Shown: positions 57,031 through 64,000 of the stretch, one piece after another
Layout: every line of letters begins with the position of its first letter
Position numbering within the stretch: position 1 is the stretch's first letter
Assembly: GCF_004798865.1 (NCBI RefSeq)
Contig: NW_025335568.1
Span: 21,261,835 to 21,325,834 of the forward strand
Direction of reading: 5' to 3'
Origin: Varanus komodoensis
Lineage: Eukaryota > Chordata > Lepidosauria > Squamata > Varanidae
DNA: 64,000 bases
Translations under genes and position numbers: made by a program
The notes under the pieces: model-generated
Database searches by the model: none
Told to the model about the DNA's origin: nothing
Seen by the model: the letters and a program-made list of their open reading frames with translations, nothing else

Positions 57031-60000
57031 ATTTTAGCTATTTCCCCCCCAAGAGGTTGTCAAAGTGGACACAATAATGAAGGACAATCGTGGTGGTGAG
57101 ATATGCCTGCAAAACAAGACAGAACTAGGCAGCTATGATTCAGGGGGACCAAGTGCTGGTTCACACCAAAAAACTGCTTATCTCAGCTGTGAACCAGAAC
57201 AAAGGTTCCACTGGCCCAACATGTGTACAAACATTATTCCTAAAGGACACTTTAAAAATACCGCAGAGTTCTCTAAAACCAAGCACATCACAAGAACCAC
57301 AGGGTTATAGGTCACTGCTCACAACAATACAGCTAAAGTCAAGCTAAAAGAACAGACTTCCAGTTATATAGCAGGAAGTTCAAGATGACTGTGTTGACTC
57401 GTCATGGAGGCTCTGTGGAACAAAGTTTGGGAAAAACTATGCCAAACATTGATGGCAATTATTGCTCCATGAAAGAGGTGCTGTAGAGCTCAGGAGGATC
57501 CTTGAGCATATAGCTTCATGTCTGAGGAAGCAACAGAACCCAGCAGTGTGGGTGTTCACTGAGTGGTGACTGGCCCTGATTCTATGACAAGCACACAGGT
57601 GGCTCAACCCTCATAGTGGAGACTTCCATTCCATAACGGACCACCTGATTTCTACATTCCATCCCCTCCAGTTCCAAGGTTCTCTGGTAGGAAGGCTGAT
57701 GAGCTCCATCTGTGCCTGCAGCTTTGGAGAGCTGCTCCACCTCCCATTCAGCCCAGTCAGTAGGACCAATGGATTGTTGGGCATGTAATTCTCCAAAGCA
57801 CAGGAGTCCCGCCCGAGGAAGCCAGGAGCAGACAATGCTCACACAGAGGGACCACACAACGGAGTGACCTGGTATGAAACAACATCCTCCACTCCTGTTT
57901 AATGCAAGTTCTCCCAACTTGATACCCTCCAGCTGCACTGGACTGTAACTCTCAGAGTCCACCAGCCAGTCATACCGGCCTGGGTTGCTACACATTGTAG
58001 CCCAGCACACCCAGAAAGCACCAGGTTGAAGAAGGCTGATTTAATGCATGAAGTAGCTGTAAGCCACTGGAAGATGATTCCTAGTTGCACTGGGAACCAA
58101 TTTGTGCTTAATTACTTTTTTGCCAAACTGATCCATGCCCTTTCTCTCTCTGTCTCTCTCTTCTCCCAAAGCTAGCACAATTTGTAGCAGGCATTCTAAC
58201 AGTCTGTAGGAAGAAGACACATGTTTTTAATGATGTCTTATAAACATTTACTGGAAGCAGCAGCTTAAGACCATATAAAGGCATTTTCTGCATTTTTGCA
58301 ATGGGGCAAAAATCTTGCACACACAAATTATTGTATACAGAATGCTGTCCCAAATTCACTACAAAGCAAACCTAAATCTTCATTCTTACTCTGCATATAA
58401 AAAACACCCTGATATGAAGCTAAGGAATATCATTTCCAAGGCAGGAAGGTTATTAGTTCTGATTTCTCAGTTGAAAAATTGAGTGCGTGTATCAAAACAA
58501 AAATTAATGAACAAACAAATGAATAAAGGCTGATTTACCATGTTCCTCCCCTTCTTCCTCCATTTTTCTCAGAACACCATAAATGGCAGAGGGAAACATG
58601 TGGTCCTTCAAATATTGTTGGGATTGCAACAGCCACTAGCCAACAGAGCCAATGCAGAGGGATAATGGCAATTGTAATCCAACAATCTCTGGAGGTTCAC
58701 ATGGTTTCTATCATTGATAAATGAGACTGACCAATTTCATCCTCACTACAAGGTTAATTTAAGCAGAGAGGTGATTATAACCTGGAGGTCCATGGTTAGG
58801 ATCCAAAGATTGGAAACCTTTAAGCCTGGGCCTAATTTTTAAAGCCCTCTAAAAGTCATTGTTAGACCTCTGGAAAGGGCCATCTGTCCTTCCCTAGTAC
58901 ACTGCTAAGCAGGGAAAAAGAGAAAAGGGAAGAAAGGGAAGCAGGGGTGGAAGAGAGACACAGAGTGGCTATAAATAAATCAACACCAATAATCCTTCAG
59001 TGCCGCTTATGCTAATATTACTTTCCTTTCCAACTCCCTCTTCCAGGTCCAAATCTAAAACCCTCTGGGACGTGTAGACCTTTTTCTCTATCTAAACTTG
59101 CACAGGATAGCCCCTTAAAACTCCAGAAGAAGCAGATGAGCTGTGAATGCTGGAGTCTCCACCACAAGACATTAGGCACCCCCTCAGGCAGCTGTCTAAG
59201 AGCTCTTCTCAGTGAGAGATGTGTGACACAAGCGTGAGCAGCAATCACAGCAGAGGAGCGTATTAGGCGGGGATCCAATTTAAACAAGCATTCTATTTTC
59301 CTTTATTCAAAGAAAATTAATCCGTCAATACAAAGTGGGCAAAAATTAAAAATGAATTGGCCACCTGCTTATCCCCCATCCTTCACCTTTGCCAGCTCTC
59401 TGTACTTGCAGGAAGAAGTCAGAAACTCAAACTGGGAATTTTTAGCAATACTTGTTTAAGAGGTATACAAAAATAAAATAAAATAAAATAAAATAAAATA
59501 AAATAATAAAATAAAATAAGTGAATTCCCAATCACAGATTTGTTTCACTTAATTCCACCACAGAGTTTTAGCTTCAAATTTCATGCCCTTTAGGCAGCTA
59601 AAAGACAGATAATACCACACTCCTATAAAATGCCCACCTCCTATAATACTATAGGTTAAGGACCTTACAATGCTTTCAGTATTTGACTGAGTGACAAATC
59701 AATGCTGCTGACAAATGGATATTTATTTGAAAATGTGGTCTACTTTCAACAAAGCCTATGTATAATAACCATAAAGCTGTATTTTCATATACATGCATTT
59801 CACATGTATTCATTGATATGGATATATAAAAATCTGTGTGTGCATTAAAATATTAATAATAGAAAAAAAGAAGAAAAATTCAGGCTCCCATGCATTAAAT
59901 ATCCTGTGGACTGGATAATCACAAAAAAGGGGCAAACTATTATCCACGTGATCCTTAAAATGATTACTGATTGGCTAGAGTTCAAGCCAGTCAGAATGCT

Positions 60001-63000
60001 ATCCCACTGGGGTGTTTATAATTAACTGTACAAATGCTTCGGCACTGCTTATGATTCAAGTGCCGCAGCGCTCTCTGAAAGATTCCACATGGTAGCAAGC
60101 CAGGGCTGCTGAGCATGATAATAGCTGACCTAGATTTTTTTCCTATTAGAAATAAATTTCCATAGCCTCTTCTAGTATTTTGTCATTGTACAGCAACAAT
60201 GAAGCAGGAGCGGAGGGAGGGCCACAGGGATCTGAATGTGAGTCTAGTGGGTGAAAATCCAGAAGGCAAGCTGAGAATCAGCAGTCAAGCCAGGTGTCTT
60301 CTGGACTGACGTCCTGAATGACTGAAAGCTCTGTCCCTTGCTATCACCTGCTACATGGGCAAAAGAGGGACTTCCAATGAGAGCGGCTACTTAGGACTCA
60401 ATCCTATACATGCTTAGACACAAAAAGGCTAGGACATCACTAGATGCTGAGAAGCAGACAAAAAGACAAAAGAATGCACATATTTGCATATGTTAATTTG
60501 CATATGACTTAAAGACTGTTTGTGTTCATGTTTCTGAAAGACTCAGTCTTCTAAAAACACCTGTGGGCAAAAGCCAGCTAATTCACAGTGTTCAGATGCA
60601 ACCGAACTGATCATCAGAACTCCTCTGGTGGGTCTCAGAGCCTCCCAGAAATTCTGGGCTTGATCCAAGTTGGTTGTCCTTGAACCCTGCCTCTGGAAAA
60701 AAGGCCTAAACATGTCCATCTGAACACACATAAGGCTCACAACATCACTTCTCACTGAAGTCACAGGTCAACTTGGCATAGGAAGGGCTCAAGTGGAATA
60801 GAACAGGCCATGTCTCATCCGGCTTCTTGCTTTCTGTAGGGAGCAGAGCAAGCAACCAGAGAGAGATTCCTTCTTGGGACCAATTTTCATTGAATGTGTA
60901 AACAATGTTAGGGCTGTACCACTGCAGACTGTAAGTTGAATGCTTGCCAATAAAACCAAAACAACAATCGCCTTCCACACAGAAAATCCAGTCAGGGAGT
61001 AGAAGCCCACACGAATTTTGTTTTTCTGCATACAAACTGTTCAAGTCACAGAAGGAGACAACCACTTAGTCTCTGACTTGCACCTTTTCTGCAGAGAAGT
61101 ACGTGGGAGCAGGGGACTCCCAGGCAGAACAGAGTAAGCACACAGGTAGGCAACTGGAGCCTTCCAGGTGTTTCAAACAACCAAACAGAACCCCTGACTG
61201 TTGGCAATTCTGACTGCATCTTAGGGAGCTTTCGTTCAAGACATCTGGAGGGCAGCAAGTTGTCATCCCTTGGAATAAGGATTCACACTCCAAAGGGATC
61301 CCTCTGACTGTATGATACTACAGTAGTTACGTATATTGGAACGAATCGGAGAACTAAACCGGAGATAACAATTCTACACAGTGCTTTTAAATGCCTTCAA
61401 ACTCAGGAACAGAGTTCTTTAGAATCAAGGCTAACCGGCCTAGGATTCTCAGAGCTGACTGGAAGTGCATCTCCAAGGTTTCACTTAGGAATTTTTCCAA
61501 CCCTTACCTGAGCCAGAATGATGGTCACTCCTCCAAGTCCTGCAATATGTACCCCATCTGCACACTAAACGTAATCAAATTTTGTATCTTCTAACACTCT
61601 GACAGCACCATCACAACCACCACACTCACCAAATTGTAGCTTTGGGTGCAAAGCTATTGATAACATCCTTTAAAGCACACCTGTCCAGGTGCCGAAAGGA
61701 AAAAAAAAAAGACACACAACAGATAGATCAAAATCAATTTAATAAGGAAATAAAAATGCTCACCATGCATTTTCTGTGAATCTGGATCATCCAGACTGAT
61801 AGCAATGACCTTCCAGTCTGTTTCTCCCTCATCAATAAGACCTAGAACTCCAAGGACCTTCACCTTGACAATGTCACCAAGTGAGCGAACCTGAAAACAA
61901 AGAAGCCGGCCCTCTCAATCAAAAAGGAAGGGGAAACAGCTACATTATTTTTTCCAGTTATGGTACTGCTTCTTTCTTAACTGAGCCAGCTTTCAAAACA
62001 GTTTCTTATGGACCCTTTCTATTGTTTAGTCTCTGTCTTTCTAAAAATTGTTGCATCTTGTGGTCTCATATTATCATGTATTATTCACAGGTGTTAATTC
62101 ATGTCCTGTCCCATTACCTGTGCTCTATTCATTCGAATATCCCCAATTTGACACCTTTTATAAGCATACACCTGTACTTGTTTTAATTCCAGTTTCATCA
62201 TAGCACATCTTCCTTAAACATGCAGCTTCATTACAATCTCAGGCAATGGTCACCATATAAACATCTCTCTGACCTTTCCCCAAGGACTGTCTTTTTGTCT
62301 CAACTTCCCTTATACAGCTGCACTTGGGAATAAGTGCAAATAAGGAGAAACATGACAGAGGTGTACGAAGCTGTGCATGGTGGGGAGAACGAGGATGGGC
62401 AGACATTTTTTCCACTCTTTCTTAATACTAGAATCCAGGGTCATCCCACGAAATGGTACATTCAAGGCAGATAAAAGGAAGGACTTCTTCGCACAAACTA
62501 CAGCTAACTATGGAATTCCCTTCCACAAAGTGCAGTGATGGCCCTGAGCTTGGCCGGCTTTAAAATGGGACTGGGCAAATTCATGCAGGATGAGACTCTC
62601 TATGGGTACTAGTCCTGACAGCTAGAGGCCGCTGCCTGTAACAGAGGCAGTATGTCTGCGTACAGCAGCTGCTGGAGAAATGGCCGAGGGGGTCCCATTG
62701 CACCCATGTCCTGCTTGCCAGTTTCTCAGGGCAGCTGCTTTCACCACTGTGTGAACACAATACTGGACTCGATGGACCTTGGTCTGAGCCTACACAGCTC
62801 TTCTTATGTTCTTGCCTTCTTCTTAACTCAGAAGATAAAAGTTTGTGTTTCTCTACCTAGACTTCCAGCCAGTCTTCTAGCATTGTTCTTTCTATTTACT
62901 TCAGTACATACCCAACCACACAATCTGAATCAGACATATTCTCAGAGTGACCCATCTTCTCGCTTGATGTGATTACTATTTTGATACACAGAACCATCAG

Positions 63001-63710
63001 AATGCATCCCACTGCTGAAATTTTGACAATTGTCTAAATATCCCGCTGAGTATATGAAAAATTAAGTCTTCCATCTAACCTCTGAAGTTGATTCCCTTTC
63101 CTAGGACTTCCCTTCCACAAGAAACCTTCCTAATTTAACATTAACAACCCCTCAATCTTAATTTTATCTTCTCTCCCTTGGCATCATTTCCTCTGAAAAC
63201 AAACTCATGTAGCAAGTGCCAACAGGGGGGACTGTTGGGGGAACTCCAAAGCTGGCAGAAGTACAAACACATCTTCCAAAACTCCTAATAGAAGAAACAA
63301 AAACCAAAAAAAAAACAAATGCACCCAATCAGTCACTATGAATGGGGAGCTCAGAGTGTCAGCTACAACTGAAAAATGATAAAGTGTGTGCGGGTGTGGC
63401 AGAAAAGGAGAATACTCTGTCATTAAACCCTGAAAAAGAGGGTGGATGGATGGCACCATGATCCTGAACTACAGCTAGGAAGCAAGGATATACTGTAATG
63501 TTTTGCCCTTGATCTGTATCTTCCACTAGACCCCTGCAGGCAATTTTCCTAAGTTAATAATAGGAAACCAAACTGCTGAAACATTAAACTCTCGGATAAG
63601 TCTCACCAGTAATTAAGACAGACCTGGGAACCAATTTCACAGACGTCAATGGGATCGTTGTCCCCGCAACATCCTGTACTATCATCTTTATGACTGGGAT
63701 CTTCCCACGT
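51363..63710 (-). CDS. PPA2: PPA2, mitochondrial inorganic pyrophosphatase (C-terminal seven exons; 5' part outside window)
   Basis: PPA2 hydrolyses pyrophosphate to two phosphates in the mitochondrial matrix using Mg2+. The exons, in transcript order on the minus strand, are 63710-63624, 61890-61764, 56547-56420, 54865-54780, 53658-53589, 51905-51866 and 51388-51363. They join in phase to 187 residues plus stop, about the last 56% of a usual 334-residue protein. The family I signature DNDPIDV gives three metal-binding Asp, and IDEGETDWK gives two more Asp and the active-site Lys. Further matches are [22 protein letters not shown] and the C-terminus WHFLG. The choice of PPA2 over the cytosolic paralogue PPA1 rests on the TET2 neighbour and the WHFLG end; some positions (GCCGDND, KVIAI, DDPD) look PPA1-like. 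The targeting peptide and first half are beyond 64000. Confidence 0.93.
51866..51905 (-). CDS. PPA2: PPA2 penultimate coding exon (40 bp)
   Basis: Encodes [13 protein letters not shown] plus one base. The acceptor is CTTTTTGTAG and the donor is GTAAGG on the minus strand. The phase fits the exons on both sides. The sequence corresponds to the poorly conserved acidic tail of PPA1/PPA2. Confidence 0.85.
52540..52650. repeat. hAT-like MITE (family B), in PPA2 intron
   Basis: 'gactacaactcccattaatc', then 'ggtcatgctggctggagctg', then 'atgcccagaacttt'. This is the central core and left arm of family B. Confidence 0.55.
53333..53430. repeat. Near-perfect inverted repeat (32-bp arms, 34-nt loop) in PPA2 intron
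   Basis: Arms 53333-53364 and 53399-53430 are reverse complements at 30 of 32 positions by my alignment. Inside the loop, GGGTCC (53366-53371) and GGACCC form a second short stem. The whole 98-nt unit could fold as one long hairpin. It lies about 160 nt past the donor of the 53589-53658 PPA2 exon. It does not match the MITE families listed here. Confidence 0.85.
53589..53658 (-). CDS. PPA2: PPA2 exon ([23 protein letters not shown])
   Basis: It completes the split Cys codon, then encodes [20 protein letters not shown] and VQC, aligning with the human [20 protein letters not shown] region. The acceptor is CTTTTCAG and the donor is GTAAGG on the minus strand. It is 70 bp. Confidence 0.9.
53804..53960. 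repeat. hAT-like MITE (family B), end fragment
   Basis: 'cagggatggagaacctgtgg' is the terminal sequence I associate with the family B element (CAGGGGTGGGGAACCTGTGG). The rest is degraded and contains a repeated 'ccctgg' motif. Confidence 0.45.
54195..54270. repeat. hAT-like MITE (family B), core fragment
   Basis: 'cagctctcatcagccccagc' then 'cagcatggccaaagttttgt'. This is the central core plus one arm. Confidence 0.5.
54780..54865 (-). CDS. PPA2: PPA2 exon ([14 protein letters not shown])
   Basis: Encodes [20 protein letters not shown] then KANGGGIK and two bases of the next Cys codon. The acceptor is TTTGAATAG and the donor is GTAAAC on the minus strand. It is 86 bp. Confidence 0.94.
54866..56419. 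other. PPA2: PPA2 intron (between the 128-bp and 86-bp exons)
   Basis: Intronic sequence with a family B core near 55695-55760 and a CR1-like tail at 55765-55880. Nothing else was recognised. Confidence 0.5.
55765..55880 (+). repeat. CR1-like 3' tail fragment
   Basis: 'caggataggctgaacatgca', 'gtcagactagatggctcaag' and 'gaccccttctgactcactct' then 'gtttctatc'. This is the same tail as at 22975-23090, in the same orientation. Confidence 0.5.
56420..56547 (-). CDS. PPA2: PPA2 exon with FKPGYLE and VPDGKPEN
   Basis: Encodes (D)[20 protein letters not shown] then [20 protein letters not shown] and DK. The acceptor is TTCATTACAG and the donor is GTGAAG on the minus strand. It is 128 bp. The family usually has FN(G/A)EFK where this reads FNRTFK. 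Confidence 0.95.
56956..57030. repeat. Compound microsatellite (ATGT)n(TCTA)n
   Basis: About eleven ATGT/TATG units change abruptly to about seven and a half TCTA units at 57001. Confidence 0.97.
57905..58045. repeat. hAT-like MITE (family B), degraded
   Basis: 'taccctccagctgcactgga' and 'ctgtaactctcagagtccac' on the left, with 'gctacacattgtagcccagc' on the right as a partial inversion. It lies in the PPA2 intron. Confidence 0.45.
58590..58705. repeat. hAT-like MITE (family B)
   Basis: 'ttcaaatattgttgggattg' on the left and 'caattgtaatccaacaatct' on the right are inverted. The ends read 'tggtcctt' and 'ctggaggttcacatgg'. Confidence 0.55.
58706..61763. other. PPA2: PPA2 intron, mostly unique sequence
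   Basis: Apart from the AAAAT run and a family A remnant near 60392-60430, this is repeat-poor. The 59690-60250 part is AT-rich, repeat-free and includes TAATTA-type words (see findings). Confidence 0.45.
59469..59519. repeat. (AAAAT)n microsatellite
   Basis: About ten tandem AAAAT units with one shortened unit. Confidence 0.95.
61764..61890 (-). CDS. PPA2: PPA2 exon with IDEGETDWK motif
   Basis: Encodes [20 protein letters not shown] then [20 protein letters not shown] and MH. The acceptor is TGTTTTCAG and the donor is GTGAGC on the minus strand. It is 127 bp. Confidence 0.95.
62425..62818 (+). repeat. Interspersed LINE-3'-end-like repeat (family C), longest copy
   Basis: 'gaatccagggtcatcccacg', 'ggcagataaaaggaaggact', 'tggaattcccttccacaaag', 'tgggtactagtcctgaca', 'ctggactcgatggaccttgg' and the end 'cagctcttcttatgttctt'. 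This copy shows the uninterrupted order used to recognise the others. Confidence 0.75.
62819..63623. other. PPA2: PPA2 intron segment, no recognised feature
   Basis: Intronic sequence with an A-rich run near 63298-63319. No exon, RNA gene or repeat was recognised. Confidence 0.45.
63624..63710 (-). CDS. PPA2: PPA2 exon with metal-binding DNDPID motif
   Basis: Encodes [20 protein letters not shown] then IDVCEIGSQ. The acceptor is CTTTCAATAG and the donor is GTCTGT, both read on the minus strand. It is 87 bp and phase 0. It holds the pyrophosphatase signature D-N-D-P-I-D-V. Confidence 0.95.
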
Positions 63711-63867
63711 CTATTGAAAGAAAAACAGAAGAACATTTTAAGCTCTGGTTATCGCTGTTTGCCTCCAATTACTGGAATTCTGAGAACAAAGGGCCAGCTG
63801 CCTGCGCGCACTGGATTTGCCAGTGACTATAAACACACTTCAGATAATAGTGCACGTGCTCTGGTGC

Positions 63868-63985
63868 AGCCCTCTCAACATGGTGCCCTCCAGATGTTTT
63901 GCACTTCAAGTTTCATCAGTCACGTCCAGCATGGCAAAAGACAGGAAAGCTGGCAACTGCAGTCTCAAACATTAGAAGGCACAAA
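63868..63985. repeat. hAT-like MITE (family B)
   Basis: 'ggtgccctccagatgttttg' on the left and 'ctcaaacattagaaggcaca' on the right, around 'cgtccagcatggc'. It lies in the PPA2 intron upstream (in transcript sense) of the DNDPID exon. Confidence 0.55.
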
Positions 63986-64000
63986 AGCCAAGGCGGTTCT

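Noticed and set aside
57582-58010. 142-codon minus-strand open frame
   Set aside because: No family resemblance. It lies in a PPA2 intron and overlaps a MITE fragment, and no splice or start context supports it.
51363-63710. Identity as PPA1, suggested by GCCGDND and KVIAI
   Set aside because: The TET2 neighbour and the WHFLG C-terminus point to PPA2. The shared residues are probably ancestral to both paralogues. A reciprocal search would settle it.

Overview
The window is vertebrate genomic DNA, almost certainly from a squamate reptile (lizard or snake). The evidence is long introns, GT-AG splicing, AATAAA signals, and many copies of a tRNA-derived SINE whose tail resembles the 3' end of BovB LINEs (Sauria-SINE type). 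CR1-, L2- and RTE-like LINE fragments and several DNA-transposon MITE families are also present. The species cannot be named from this sequence alone.

Two host genes are readable and they converge tail to tail. TET2 is on the + strand. All nine coding exons are present (13118-16502, 20139-20229, 22585-22678, 23800-24008, 26921-27071, 28336-28425, 30197-30334, 33238-33598, 34827-36205). They join in phase to a 1965-residue 5-methylcytosine dioxygenase. The exon sizes 91, 94, 209, 151, 90 and 138 match those I recall for mammalian TET2. The 3' UTR probably runs to the AATAAA at 42724-42729. PPA2, the mitochondrial inorganic pyrophosphatase, is on the - strand. Only its last seven coding exons are here (from 63710 down to 51363, 187 residues plus stop); its 5' half lies past the right edge. 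TET2 followed by PPA2 in opposite orientation is the same neighbourhood as on human 4q24.

Layout: 1-2045 is a decayed LINE reverse transcriptase on the - strand. 2046-13072 is the 5' intron of TET2 with scattered repeats. 13073-36205 holds the TET2 coding exons. 36206-42745 is its probable 3' UTR, interrupted by repeats. 42746-51160 is intergenic, with BovB-like, L2-like and other repeat fragments. 51160-64000 is the 3' half of PPA2, whose introns are rich in one MITE family and contain a near-perfect 32-bp-arm hairpin at 53333-53430.

The two genes are functionally unrelated: DNA demethylation in the nucleus, and pyrophosphate hydrolysis in mitochondria. I found no retroviral or other virus-like element, no RNA gene, and no new multi-gene system. 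The most interesting leftovers are the PPA2 intronic hairpin, a conserved-looking intron-readthrough form of TET2, and a few repeat-free AT-rich blocks that could be regulatory.
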